Shown here in pieces: positions 16,856 through 25,629 of a DNA stretch of 64,000 nucleotides. Source of the DNA: CAYNRA01 sp046296415 (lineage in GTDB: Bacteria > Bacteroidota > Bacteroidia > Cytophagales > Spirosomataceae); contig JBKBLN010000001.1 of assembly GCA_046296415.1 (NCBI GenBank), forward strand, positions 1,240,001-1,304,000, in the 5' to 3' direction. How positions within the stretch are numbered: the first letter of the stretch is position 1; each line of letters starts with the position of its first letter. The notes beneath the pieces are model-generated. The model ran no database searches. It was not told the origin of the DNA and was given only the letters and a program-made list of their open reading frames with translations. Both the position numbers and the translations under genes were made by a program.

Positions 16856-17452
16856 CTATTTTAGTCGATACTTCACCACCAATCCTGTGTGATTTCCGAT
16901 GAAGGGATAATCAGGAAATACAAAAGTCCCGGCCCGAAGTCCAAGCAAGATATTCTTATACACTTTTTGCTCAGCTTCCAATTGTATCGGAAAGCCGATG
17001 TCGGTATTCGAAACCTCCACCACCGCAGGAAATTCCCTTCCTAAAGTTATAAGGACTTGCCGAGAATAACTCACCAAACCAATCCCTGCCCCGGCGCGTA
17101 GTGCAAAAGACTCTTTTTTGAGGAGGGCATACTTAGCTAAAAAATTACTTTGTAACTCAGTGCCGTTCAATCGATCATACGTGCCTGGAATTATCGTACC
17201 ATTCGGTAATAAGGTGGATCCATTAAATCCTGGATACGTAAAGTTACTGGTGATGACTCCCGCAGAAAAAGATAAACGTGGAGTTTGATGGTATTCCATT
17301 TCACCCTGAAAATAGGCACTTCGAGTCATTGGACCAGCGATAGGTGTGAAATAGGCTCCACCACCGACGGTAAAATCAATGCCTTTTTGGGCATAAAGTG
17401 ATTGGTCAAAAAGAAACAAAGAAAGCAGAAGGAAACATGTGAAATTTTTCAT
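16856..17452 (-). CDS. Outer-membrane beta-barrel protein
   Basis: 198 aa with a signal peptide (ending SLYAQ). The mature chain alternates hydrophobic and polar residues in strands such as IDFTVGGGAYFTP, AYFQGEMEYHQTPRLSFSAGV, FALRAGAGIGLVSYSRQV and NILLGLRAGTFVFPDY, and ends in the strand TGLVVKYRLK. This is typical of small 8-stranded outer-membrane barrels of the OmpA-like/porin-family type. No specific function is inferable. It converges on the DUF2264 gene. Confidence 0.75.
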   Translation of the reverse strand: MKNFTCFLLLSLFLFDQSLYAQKGIDFTVGGGAYFTPIAGPMTRSAYFQGEMEYHQTPRLSFSAGVITSNFTYPGFNGSTLLPNGTIIPGTYDRLNGTELQSNFLAKYALLKKESFALRAGAGIGLVSYSRQVLITLGREFPAVVEVSNTDIGFPIQLEAEQKVYKNILLGLRAGTFVFPDYPFIGNHTGLVVKYRLK

Positions 17453-17815
17453 GAACAGCTAATTGAAATCAAGGTAAAGACATAAATGTGCATCATTCGT
17501 TTTTGAATTTACATACACTACTTGATTTCAAAAATAGTTTAAAAAAACTAGATTTAAATTATTTTTCATGAAAAAAGGGTAATAATACGGTAATAAAATA
17601 AATGAAAATGGTCCTTGGATTCTTAGCGTTCTCTGCGCTTTTTAGATCGCTAAGGACGCAAAGGTTTATTCGCAAAGGGCGCGAAGAGGAAATCTCCTTT
17701 GATTCCTCGCGACTCCATGGCGTCCTCTGGGTTCCAAAGATAAATTAGAAGAAGTATGTTGTATTTTTCGTATATTGGTAGTACCTTTCTGTAACTTCCT
17801 CATTACCTACTGCTT
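17453..17815. other. Intergenic region containing a dispersed repeat
   Basis: No coding frame. The middle holds a repeat rich in GCG and GCAAAGG words, annotated separately. The right end precedes the DUF4199 gene. Confidence 0.5.
17618..17690 (+). repeat. Dispersed GCGTT/GCAAAGG repeat, copy 1
   Basis: Contains GCGTTCTCTGCG, a T-run, GATCGC, GGACGCAAAGG and CGCAAAGGGCGCGAAG, with internal inverted arms CTTAGCG (17622-17628) and CGCTAAG (17648-17654). A related copy lies in opposite orientation at 45660-45745, also between genes. It is non-coding and of unknown origin. Confidence 0.5.
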
Positions 17816-18310
17816 ATGAAAAATATTTCCATTGAATTGAAATGGGCCTTGGTGTTTTCAGGAATGACCCTAGCATGGATGTATCTTGAAAAATGGACAG
17901 GTTTACATGATCAATACCTCGACTATCATATGTACCTTACAAACCTGTTTGCCATTCCCGCTATTTTCATCATGGTAAAAGCCTTACTTGATAAAAAGAA
18001 AAGTTTTTATGAGGGTAACATGACATATCGTCAAGGTTTTGTATGTGGCTTGATCTTATCTTTCATCATCGCCCTGTTGAGTCCTGTTAATCAGTGGATT
18101 ACCACTTATGTGATTACTCCTGAATATTTTCCAAATGTGATCAAACGGTCCGTTGAGATTGGTTATTTTAAGTCCATAGCAGAAGCGGAGGCTCAATTTA
18201 ATTACCAAAATTATGCAATTCAGGGAGCCATTGGCGCTTTGGTCATGGGCCTTTTGACCACGGCTATTGCTATGATTTGGCTTCGTACTCCAGCCAAAAA
18301 AGCGACTTAA
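17816..18310 (+). CDS. DUF4199 family membrane protein
   Basis: 164 aa, four predicted membrane segments: WALVFSGMTLAWMYLE, LTNLFAIPAIFIMVKALL, FVCGLILSFIIALLSPV and AIQGAIGALVMGLLTTAIAMIW. The short charged loop KKKSFYEGNMTYRQGF between segments 2 and 3 is characteristic of DUF4199, a Bacteroidota inner-membrane family of unknown function. It lies 21 bases upstream of the nucleoside hydrolase on the same strand and may share a transcript. Confidence 0.85.
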   Translation: MKNISIELKWALVFSGMTLAWMYLEKWTGLHDQYLDYHMYLTNLFAIPAIFIMVKALLDKKKSFYEGNMTYRQGFVCGLILSFIIALLSPVNQWITTYVITPEYFPNVIKRSVEIGYFKSIAEAEAQFNYQNYAIQGAIGALVMGLLTTAIAMIWLRTPAKKAT

Positions 18311-18331
18311 TTTTTCCACTTTCTTAGTTCT

Positions 18332-19375
18332 ATGGTCCGTTTTTACACTCTTTGGATTTATCTTTATCTATTTAGCCTTTCGGTGGTGGGTCAAAAGGCA
18401 TATTCTAAAGCCGATTTCACACCCAAAATGCGAATCATTGTAGATAATGACTTTAGTGGAGATCCTGATGGACTATTTCAACTCGCTCATCTCATCTTAT
18501 CGCCCTCCGTTGAGATTCGAGGAATCATTGGTTCTCACTTGTCCAAAGGAGATGGCTTTGATCCCTCGGATCGTCAGGCAGATCATGCCGTCCAAAAAGC
18601 CAGGGAACTCCTTCAACTAATGCAGATCAACCTTCCCGTAGTTGCAGGGTCTAATGTTGGAATGACGGACGAAAAGAAGCCCGTAGCCAGTGCAGGAGTG
18701 GACATGATTCTCAAAGAGGCTGCCCGTACCGACACATCCTTACCTTTGTATGTGGTCTGCGGTGCTGGACTTACTGAAATGGCTTCGGCTCTTATTCGTC
18801 AGCCTGACATCGCGCATCGAATTACCCTCATTTGGATCGGTGGTCCAGAATATCCCAATTTAGGTTATCCTCCTCCCAACCCAGCTGATATTGAATATAA
18901 TTTGAATATCGATCGTGTAGCAGCTCAGGTGGTTTTCAATCAATCCAACCTGCCCATTTGGCAAATTCCTCGTAACACCTACCGACAGGCCCTAGTATCT
19001 TTTGCCCAGCTTTGGGTACATGTGCGTCCTAAAGACAGCTTAGGCCTTTATCTGTTTAATCAGTTAGAAAATCTGATGAAACGAGTCGGTCGACTTGACG
19101 AAACCTATATTTTAGGGGATAATCCCTTAGTTTTATTAACTGCCCTCCAGTCGTACTTCGAGCCCGATCCCTCGTCAAGTTTTTACCAAAATTTACCTGC
19201 TCCCACCATTAATTCGAGGGGCCAGTACGAACCCAATCCCGATGGGCGACCGATCCGGGTGTACTACCACTTAGATTGCCATCTTATGTTTCAGGATTTT
19301 TTTGATAAACTAACGTTATGGGCAAACGCTCAACCATCCGAAACAAAACCTGATGGGAGTCCCAAAAAAAATTGA
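18332..19375 (+). CDS. Nucleoside hydrolase-like protein, secreted
   Basis: 347 aa with a signal peptide (YLYLFSLSVVGQK) then the Asp cluster MRIIVDNDFSGDPDGL. That cluster is the calcium-binding signature of inosine-uridine nucleoside hydrolases (usually DTDPGxDD), here a variant. Later segments fit the family: AGSNVG, LPLYVVCGAGLTEMASALI, ITLIWIGGPEYPNL and EYNLNIDRVAAQVVFNQSNLPIW. The enzyme would cleave the N-glycosidic bond of nucleosides in the periplasm to salvage base and ribose. The variant first motif means the substrate may differ. The ATG is directly before the signal sequence. Confidence 0.85.
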   Translation: MVRFYTLWIYLYLFSLSVVGQKAYSKADFTPKMRIIVDNDFSGDPDGLFQLAHLILSPSVEIRGIIGSHLSKGDGFDPSDRQADHAVQKARELLQLMQINLPVVAGSNVGMTDEKKPVASAGVDMILKEAARTDTSLPLYVVCGAGLTEMASALIRQPDIAHRITLIWIGGPEYPNLGYPPPNPADIEYNLNIDRVAAQVVFNQSNLPIWQIPRNTYRQALVSFAQLWVHVRPKDSLGLYLFNQLENLMKRVGRLDETYILGDNPLVLLTALQSYFEPDPSSSFYQNLPAPTINSRGQYEPNPDGRPIRVYYHLDCHLMFQDFFDKLTLWANAQPSETKPDGSPKKN

Positions 19376-19403
19376 TATTTCAGGCTATTATTACCTATTT
19401 TTG
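19372..19403 (+). promoter_or_regulatory. Promoter of the PhoX-like/peroxidase operon
   Basis: TTG at 19372-19374 and TATTTTTG at 19396-19403, with a 21-nt spacer, fit the -33/-7 consensus. The box overlaps the stop of the preceding gene and lies 27 bases before the next ATG. Confidence 0.6.
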
Positions 19404-19430
19404 AGTTAATAATACGCAATAATTGTCTAT

Positions 19431-20915
19431 ATGAAGGTCTTAATTCGATGTGTTTGCTTTTCTTTTGGTTTGATGGTTTTTTCTTGCCAGTCTACTACCG
19501 ACCCCGCGACACCCGACGACGAGGTTATTGTTAAACCGACTCCTTCCCAAGTTGAGTTCAAAAATAGATCGATTACTCCTTCGTTCGTTAAACTTTTTCC
19601 CGAATTTCAACAAGTAGAGATCTATACACTGATTTCAAGTGAAGATACCATTGCCCAATCCAGATCCATGATTTATGGTGGTGCGCCTGATGGCCAAGGC
19701 TTTATTAAAAATCCCACAGGCGAAGGGTATATTTTAGTCACCAACCACGAAAATGCTTGGTCTATTTCAAGATTATACCTCAATTCGAAATTGGATATTA
19801 TCAAGGGTGATTATGTTCTGAACACAGAGGGAGGTATGTTTAGATTGTGTTCTGGCACTATGGCAACTCCCGAAGTACACGGTTTTGGGCCTATTTTCCT
19901 TTCAACAGGTGAAACCTACGTGAATGCCATGACCCACGCCATAGATCCTGTAGCTGCGGCTACACCGGCTAATCAATCGCGTGTCAAGCCGGCCTTGGGC
20001 AAGTTCAGTGGGGAAAATTCGGTTCCCTTAACTAAATTGGCTTATCCCGGAAAAACTGTGATTATCTTGGGTGAAGATGATCCCAACGGTCAAGTGTATC
20101 TTTATGTGTCCAATACCCTTGGCGATTTGGATCAGGGAACGTTACATGCCCTTCGGAGAGTGGATCAAAATCAAATCGAAATCTCCATGAAATGGAACGA
20201 GACCTATGATGTCGAGTTTGTGGAAGTTCCCAATGCCAAAATTTTGATGGGGGAGGAGATCGAATCACTAAATAAATCCCTCAAGTCCATACAATTCGGT
20301 CGGGTGGAAGATTTGGATTTTCGTAAGGGCTCGCCTTCCCACAATCGTGAAATTTATTTCACAAGTACGGGTGGTCGTTTAGGATCCGAAAAAACCTATA
20401 TGGGTCGGGTTTACCAATTAGTCCTTGATCCCAATACGCCACTAAAAGGAAAACTGAAAATCATTGCCGATGGTGATGTTTCTCCGTCCGGCGAAAATTG
20501 GAAAGGGCGCGACATCACCAGTCCTGATAATCTCTGTGTCACCGAAAACTATGTGTATATTCAAGAAGATGGTGATTCTTTTTTACCAGAGGCCACTCAT
20601 AATTCGCTCATTTGGCAATATCATATTGCCTCGGGTACAAAAAAGCCTTTTTTGGATATGCGTCATCTGGATCAAGGATTCGTAGGGTCTAAATACAATC
20701 CTATTAGTGATCGCCATGATCGAAAAGGAATCTGGGAATATGGGGCTATGGTGGATATTTCCAGTGAGATTGGTGTGCCGGGGACGTTTACCTTGAATAT
20801 TCATTCCCATTCGTGGGTTGAAGGCGACCGATTTGCCAATCCTAGTCGTTCCTCCTCTGTTCCTACATACAAAGCAGGTGGACAAACTCTTTTGCTCAAA
20901 AATGTACCGCGTTAA
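19431..20915 (+). CDS. PhoX-like (DUF839) lipoprotein
   Basis: 494 aa with a lipoprotein signal (LMVFSCQSTTDPATPDDE; Cys is the lipidation site). The body matches DUF839/PhoX beta-propeller proteins: GEGYILVTNHENAWSISRLYL, CSGTMATPEVHGFGPIFLSTGE, a KLAYPGKTVIILGEDDPNGQVYLYVS strand pair, FGRVEDLDFRKG and ITSPDNLCVTENYVYIQEDGD. PhoX is a calcium/iron phosphatase. The acidic NHE and EDG sites are present, but activity cannot be proved from sequence. Its 3' end overlaps the following peroxidase gene by 14 bases, so the two are coupled. Confidence 0.85.
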   Translation: MKVLIRCVCFSFGLMVFSCQSTTDPATPDDEVIVKPTPSQVEFKNRSITPSFVKLFPEFQQVEIYTLISSEDTIAQSRSMIYGGAPDGQGFIKNPTGEGYILVTNHENAWSISRLYLNSKLDIIKGDYVLNTEGGMFRLCSGTMATPEVHGFGPIFLSTGETYVNAMTHAIDPVAAATPANQSRVKPALGKFSGENSVPLTKLAYPGKTVIILGEDDPNGQVYLYVSNTLGDLDQGTLHALRRVDQNQIEISMKWNETYDVEFVEVPNAKILMGEEIESLNKSLKSIQFGRVEDLDFRKGSPSHNREIYFTSTGGRLGSEKTYMGRVYQLVLDPNTPLKGKLKIIADGDVSPSGENWKGRDITSPDNLCVTENYVYIQEDGDSFLPEATHNSLIWQYHIASGTKKPFLDMRHLDQGFVGSKYNPISDRHDRKGIWEYGAMVDISSEIGVPGTFTLNIHSHSWVEGDRFANPSRSSSVPTYKAGGQTLLLKNVPR

Positions 20916-22701
20916 TTTTTTTAGGGCCTTTTTGCTATTGGGTTGTATCCTGAGCTTGAACTGTTGCACCCGTTCATCAAAGCCCACGCTTCAAATGCAA
21001 GTGCTACCAGAAGTACAAAAAGAAGTAAAGGTCTTGATTACCTGGTTAGATACGTTGGCTATTGAAAAAGAACAAGCCAATGCCAAAGTCTATTTTAATC
21101 ATTCAAGAAACCAATACAAAAAAATTGAGCCGTTTGTTGAATATTACTTTTCTGGTTTGTCCCGACGTATCAATGGGCCAGCTTTGCCCGAGATAGAGGC
21201 TGAGGAACATCAAGTTGTGGAGGCTAGCGGGTTTCAAGTTCTGGAGGAATTGCTCTATTCCGCTACTTCCTCGCAAGAAAAGAGGGAGCCTGTAGTTCGG
21301 GCACTTCAAACAGATCTTCGTTTTGTACTAAGTCAAATGCCTGCTCAACCCATGGAAGAGTATCATGTCTATGAACTCATACAGCACCAATTGATACGGT
21401 TGGCTACGCTGGGAATGACCGGATTTGATTCACCTGTGGCGCAACAAAGTCTTTCAGAAACAGAAGCCTCCCTAAGGGCCTTAAGCCATTGGTATGCCTT
21501 ATTCCAGTCTAGTCGAGAGCTGCCTTGGGACTCCACACCTTGGCAAAAAGCCCTCCGAGTTTTCAACGACTCGGTTGATTTTAATTCATTTGATCGACTC
21601 GACTGGATACAATCCCATTTGATGCCTTTAAGTGAAATCGTGAAGTCCGAGAATAAATCGCTTACCCAAGCACCCGATGATATTCGATTTTCCAAGGCTT
21701 TTTATGGAACTCTGTCCGATTTAATGAAAGGAAAAAACATCAATCCTGAGGCATTTTCTGGATTTAGTCAAGCTCAGTCCAACGAAGTAAAAGTGGAATT
21801 GGGACGACTACTGTTTTACGATGTAAATTTGTCGAAAAGCCATTCCATGAGCTGTGCATCCTGTCATCAACCCAACCGGGCATTTACGGATGGGAAGATG
21901 GTTTCAACATCCCCAGTTCATGGCAGTGGTAGGTACCGAAATACTCCCACGGTGCTATACTCGGCTTTTCAGCGGTCTTTATTTTATGATATGCGCTCCC
22001 TTGATCTTGAGAATCAAATCCAGGAAGTATTTGATAACCCAAGTGAATTTAATCTGGGTGCAAGCGAGATGATTCGTCGCATGGAATCAAGATCCGACCT
22101 GAAAGTACTATTTAAGCGAGCTTTTCCAAACAAAAGTAAAATTGAACCCTATGATGTTCGAAATGCCCTAGCCGCTTTCCTTCGAAGCCTACTGCCGTTT
22201 CAATCCAAGCTGGATCGGTATTTCCAAGGAAAAACGGAACTGGCTCCCGAAGAAAAATTAGGTTTTAACTTGTTTTATGGAAAAGCTAAATGTGCCACAT
22301 GTCATTTTGCTCCAATCTACAATGGAACCCAACCCCCAAGGTTTCAAATGACAGAATCTGAGGTTCTTGGTGTGCCAGCGCGAACCCGAGAGGGTCACTG
22401 GGTTTTGGATCCTGATTTAGGTCGATTTGACTTGTACCAGATTGATTTTTTCAAACGTGCTTTTAAAACACCGACCCTTCGAAATGTGTCAAAAACTGCT
22501 CCTTATATGCACAATGGAGTTTTCCAAACCTTGGAGGAGGTCATTCACTTTTACAACGTAGGTGGGGGAAGTGGAATGCAGTTACAGGTTCCTAATCAAA
22601 CCTTACCGCCTGACTCATTGCACTTGAGTCTGGCCGAAAAACAAGCCCTCATTCAGTTCATTGAGGCATTAACTGATGAAATTCCTTTTTCAAAAAAGTA
22701 A
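20902..22701 (+). CDS. Di-heme cytochrome c peroxidase (MauG/CcpA-like) lipoprotein
   Basis: 599 aa from ATG 20902 (MYRVNFFRAFLLLGCILSLN, likely lipoprotein signal). The frame is open further upstream inside the PhoX-like gene, but that part lacks a secretion signal. Residues ~30-270 are a helical region without a named domain. Then comes a bacterial cytochrome c peroxidase module with two heme c sites: CASCH near residue 318 (high-potential or peroxidatic heme region) and CATCH near 464. Other family marks are RYRNTPTVLYSAFQRSLFYDMR, FKTPTLRNVSKTAPYMHNG and the final SLAEKQALIQFIEALT. It would reduce peroxide or modify a partner protein in the periplasm, using electrons from a cytochrome. 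Confidence 0.9.
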   Translation: MYRVNFFRAFLLLGCILSLNCCTRSSKPTLQMQVLPEVQKEVKVLITWLDTLAIEKEQANAKVYFNHSRNQYKKIEPFVEYYFSGLSRRINGPALPEIEAEEHQVVEASGFQVLEELLYSATSSQEKREPVVRALQTDLRFVLSQMPAQPMEEYHVYELIQHQLIRLATLGMTGFDSPVAQQSLSETEASLRALSHWYALFQSSRELPWDSTPWQKALRVFNDSVDFNSFDRLDWIQSHLMPLSEIVKSENKSLTQAPDDIRFSKAFYGTLSDLMKGKNINPEAFSGFSQAQSNEVKVELGRLLFYDVNLSKSHSMSCASCHQPNRAFTDGKMVSTSPVHGSGRYRNTPTVLYSAFQRSLFYDMRSLDLENQIQEVFDNPSEFNLGASEMIRRMESRSDLKVLFKRAFPNKSKIEPYDVRNALAAFLRSLLPFQSKLDRYFQGKTELAPEEKLGFNLFYGKAKCATCHFAPIYNGTQPPRFQMTESEVLGVPARTREGHWVLDPDLGRFDLYQIDFFKRAFKTPTLRNVSKTAPYMHNGVFQTLEEVIHFYNVGGGSGMQLQVPNQTLPPDSLHLSLAEKQALIQFIEALTDEIPFSKK

Positions 22702-22758
22702 AAAAGTAGTGATCAAGTGAAGTAGATACCTTAAATTAGTTTTTTAACACATCGCTCC

Positions 22759-23508
22759 ATGCTTGAATTTCAACACGTTGTCAAAAGGTACGAGGATCAA
22801 ATCGTCCTTGATCGTCTTAGTTTATCGCTTCTCCCTGGACAGATTTTTTGTTTGTTAGGAAAAAATGGGGTTGGTAAAACGACACTGATTTCCTGTTTAT
22901 TGGATCTGGTTGAAATGGAGGAGGGATCTATTGAGGTTTTCGGGAAGTCACATCAGCAACTACAAAAAGAGGATAAACGACGCCTTGGTTGTGTTCTAGA
23001 TGATCTTGGCCTTATCGAAGAAATGAATGCTTTTGATTATCTCCTTTGGGTTGGAAAAATATATGGAATTCCCTCAAATCTGATTGCCAAACGCACAGAG
23101 GATTTGTTTCAATTTTTTTTCGAAGACTTTGCCCCTTTGTACAATACCATTGGGCAATTTTCAACTGGCATGAAAAAAAAAGTAGCTTTTTGTGCTGCGG
23201 TATTGCATACTCCTGATCTATTGATTTTGGATGAACCTTTCTCAGGTTTGGATCCGCTTGTGGCCAATCAAATGATCCAGTTTCTCAAAAAATACCAACG
23301 GGAAGATCGATTAATTTTCATTTCATCCCATGATCTTTCGTATGTTGAAAAAGTCGCTACCCACATTGGTGTTTTACATGAAGCGAATATGGTTTACCAT
23401 GACACCATCGAAAATTTCACTCAACAAGGGGAACAAAAACTGGATGCAGCTTTATTAACCATCCTGAAACCCAATACCGCTAACCTTTCCGCAATTGATT
23501 GGGTATGA
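22759..23508 (+). CDS. ABC transporter ATP-binding protein
   Basis: 249-aa ABC ATPase. Walker A GKNGVGKTT at residues 34-42, signature FSTGMKKKV (normally LSGGQ), Walker B LLILDEPFSGLDP and the switch His in FISSHDLSYVEK are all present. It pairs with the membrane protein encoded immediately downstream (ATGA overlap), which marks it as an ABC-2-type export or bacteriocin-like transporter of unknown substrate. The degenerate STGM signature is common in this subfamily. Confidence 0.92.
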   Translation: MLEFQHVVKRYEDQIVLDRLSLSLLPGQIFCLLGKNGVGKTTLISCLLDLVEMEEGSIEVFGKSHQQLQKEDKRRLGCVLDDLGLIEEMNAFDYLLWVGKIYGIPSNLIAKRTEDLFQFFFEDFAPLYNTIGQFSTGMKKKVAFCAAVLHTPDLLILDEPFSGLDPLVANQMIQFLKKYQREDRLIFISSHDLSYVEKVATHIGVLHEANMVYHDTIENFTQQGEQKLDAALLTILKPNTANLSAIDWV

Positions 23509-24827
23509 TCATCACATTTTTGCAATTTCAATTTAAATCTTTTTGGAGTAATCGACTCAGGCTCGAATTTTGGATTTCGCACGTTTTATTTATGAGTCTA
23601 ACACTGGGATATGCTTGGGCTATTTCTACGTCATTACATATTGCAAATTCAAGTGAATGGGAATTTATCTCACGTGAAGACTTAATTTCGGGTCTCGGCG
23701 CCTTTTTGGTTTGGTTGACGGCCCTACGTTCTTTTATCCCAAATTATCAACCCTTATTCTATCCTACTCCTAATCATTGGCCCGTGTCACCCAGCCAGCG
23801 GTATATTGTTTCGGTACTCCATGATTTTCAGAAACGTTTCTTTTTCTATGTGGTTTTGGGGATTGTACTAACGATGTCACTTCAGCAAACCTTGGATTGG
23901 ATGGTTGGAATTTATTGGTTAAGCTGTTTATTCGGGGCCCAATGTCTGGTCCGGTTGATTCAATATGGCATCGACTTCAAGTATAAACAATCAAGACTAC
24001 TTTTTATTTGCTATGGGATCACAACAGTTCTATTGATAGGTCTTTTCGTGGGTAGGTCAGATCAAACCATATTATATTTCGGGGTAATGGCTACGGCCAT
24101 GGTATGGTTTGTTTTGGGGTATATTTTATCCATTCAGCCCAAAGAACCTAGCAGGAGAACAAAAAGATGGTTTACTTCTTGGGGATCCATGAAAGCTTTG
24201 ATTTACAATAAGAAAGCCCGAATTCCACTTTTGATGGCCATGATCCTAAAAACCGTCTTACTAGTCGCGACTGTTTGGTTAGAACAAAAGAAAGGGAAAA
24301 GTGTGATGGATCAGAACTTTTTCTTTTGTTTATTCTATTCCCCAACCATTTATTTGACGTATGTTTTTAATAACGTCTGGGGCTTTTGGCGAATGAATTT
24401 CGTCTCTTTGTATATCCGCTCAGGAGAAGTGAAAGACTATGTAAAGGAATATTTCCGTTTGATCCAATTCCCCTTGGTTTTTGATCTCATCACAACTTTA
24501 ATCGCCATTTCAGCTTTATCGTATAATCAGGCGATCATGTTGATTTTTTATCTAACATCCTTTGTGTTGACTTTGGCATTGTCACTTGTGAGCTCGTTTT
24601 TAGTTCCTAAAAAAGTGGATTCCTCTTTTCAAATGCGGGGTGGAACGTCTCAACGTATGGCTTTCTTAATGATGCTATTCATCGGTGCTTTGGTTACTAT
24701 CAAGATAAATGCCTGGTTTTATATTTTGATTCCGACCTACCTAATTTTGGCAGTTATCTGTATCGCCAATTTGAAAGGTATTTTAAGAAGCCGCCGACAC
24801 AAAATTTTTCGTGACCTATTCACCTAA
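23505..24827 (+). CDS. ABC transporter membrane subunit
   Basis: 440 aa from ATG 23505, which overlaps the ATPase stop (ATGA); an in-frame TTG 6 bases earlier is less likely. About ten to twelve hydrophobic segments are visible (for example FWISHVLFMSLTLGYAWAI, FFYVVLGIVLTMSLQQ, ILYFGVMATAMVWFVLGYIL, YILIPTYLILAVICIANL), with a cytoplasmic basic loop around PKEPSRRTKRWF. No soluble domain is recognised. It is the permease partner of the ATPase before it. Confidence 0.85.
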   Translation: MIITFLQFQFKSFWSNRLRLEFWISHVLFMSLTLGYAWAISTSLHIANSSEWEFISREDLISGLGAFLVWLTALRSFIPNYQPLFYPTPNHWPVSPSQRYIVSVLHDFQKRFFFYVVLGIVLTMSLQQTLDWMVGIYWLSCLFGAQCLVRLIQYGIDFKYKQSRLLFICYGITTVLLIGLFVGRSDQTILYFGVMATAMVWFVLGYILSIQPKEPSRRTKRWFTSWGSMKALIYNKKARIPLLMAMILKTVLLVATVWLEQKKGKSVMDQNFFFCLFYSPTIYLTYVFNNVWGFWRMNFVSLYIRSGEVKDYVKEYFRLIQFPLVFDLITTLIAISALSYNQAIMLIFYLTSFVLTLALSLVSSFLVPKKVDSSFQMRGGTSQRMAFLMMLFIGALVTIKINAWFYILIPTYLILAVICIANLKGILRSRRHKIFRDLFT

Positions 24828-24859
24828 TCAATAAGAATAGGAGAGGAGGTTATGCTAGG

Positions 24860-25540
24860 TTACAACCTCTTTACTTTAATATTTCGAAAATACACTCGTT
24901 GCCCATGATGCTGGAACATAATATGGCCGGAAGTTTCGGCATGGAAGGCAGGATTTTCCTTGAATTTACTATTCGCCAACAATGCTTTCATTTGATCCAT
25001 TGAAAACGAAACGACCTCCACACCATTGAGCCAGTGTGTCACTTTCCCTTGATCATACACAATCCTGGCTTGGTTGAACTGTCCGATGGGTTTGAGAATT
25101 TTATTTTTTGGAGCAATTAAATCGTATACCGCACCCGCACTCCGAACAGCCAACGTATCATAAAAGTGAAGATCATCTAAAATTTGAATCTCGTAGTCGT
25201 TCATCCAGTTTGGACTATTTCCATTTCCAGCCTCCATTTGCGCTTGTTCTTGTACATGAAAAAACACGCCTGAATTGGCTGCGGTATCCACTGCCCATTC
25301 ATATCGTAAATCAAAATTTTCGAAGGTTTCTTGACTCACTAAATCCCGATTGGCTGTATCAGGATTGGCAATCAAAGTGCCGTTTTCGATGGTCCATACG
25401 CCAGTAGGGAAAGTGTCAATTCCATACCCACGCAAACCAACGGGCGTTTTTCCATCAAACAAGACAATCCATTCGTCAGATTTTGATTGGCAGCTGCTAG
25501 TCAGGCAAGCAATAAAAAGAAAGCAAAGAATTTTTTTCAT
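24860..25540 (-). CDS. DUF1080 lipoprotein (3-keto-disaccharide hydrolase-like)
   Basis: 226 aa from ATG 25540 (an alternative ATG lies 9 bases upstream). Lipoprotein signal LFIACLTSSCQSK. The mature domain is DUF1080, a concanavalin-like jelly roll: EWIVLFDGKTP opening, GVWTIENGTLIA, LVSQETFENFDLRYEW, ANSGVFFHVQE, NDYEIQILDD and a late HIMFQHHGQRVYFRNIKVK strand. Family members include hydrolases of 3-keto-glycosides. It stands alone, with unknown substrate, and converges on the ABC permease. Confidence 0.88.
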   Translation of the reverse strand: MKKILCFLFIACLTSSCQSKSDEWIVLFDGKTPVGLRGYGIDTFPTGVWTIENGTLIANPDTANRDLVSQETFENFDLRYEWAVDTAANSGVFFHVQEQAQMEAGNGNSPNWMNDYEIQILDDLHFYDTLAVRSAGAVYDLIAPKNKILKPIGQFNQARIVYDQGKVTHWLNGVEVVSFSMDQMKALLANSKFKENPAFHAETSGHIMFQHHGQRVYFRNIKVKRL

Positions 25541-25629
25541 CGGAATCATTAGTATGGGTCAAACTTCCTATAATTTTTGAAAATGTCAAAATTAATTTCA
25601 TATTGCATGTCGAACTTGACCCTAATTCT

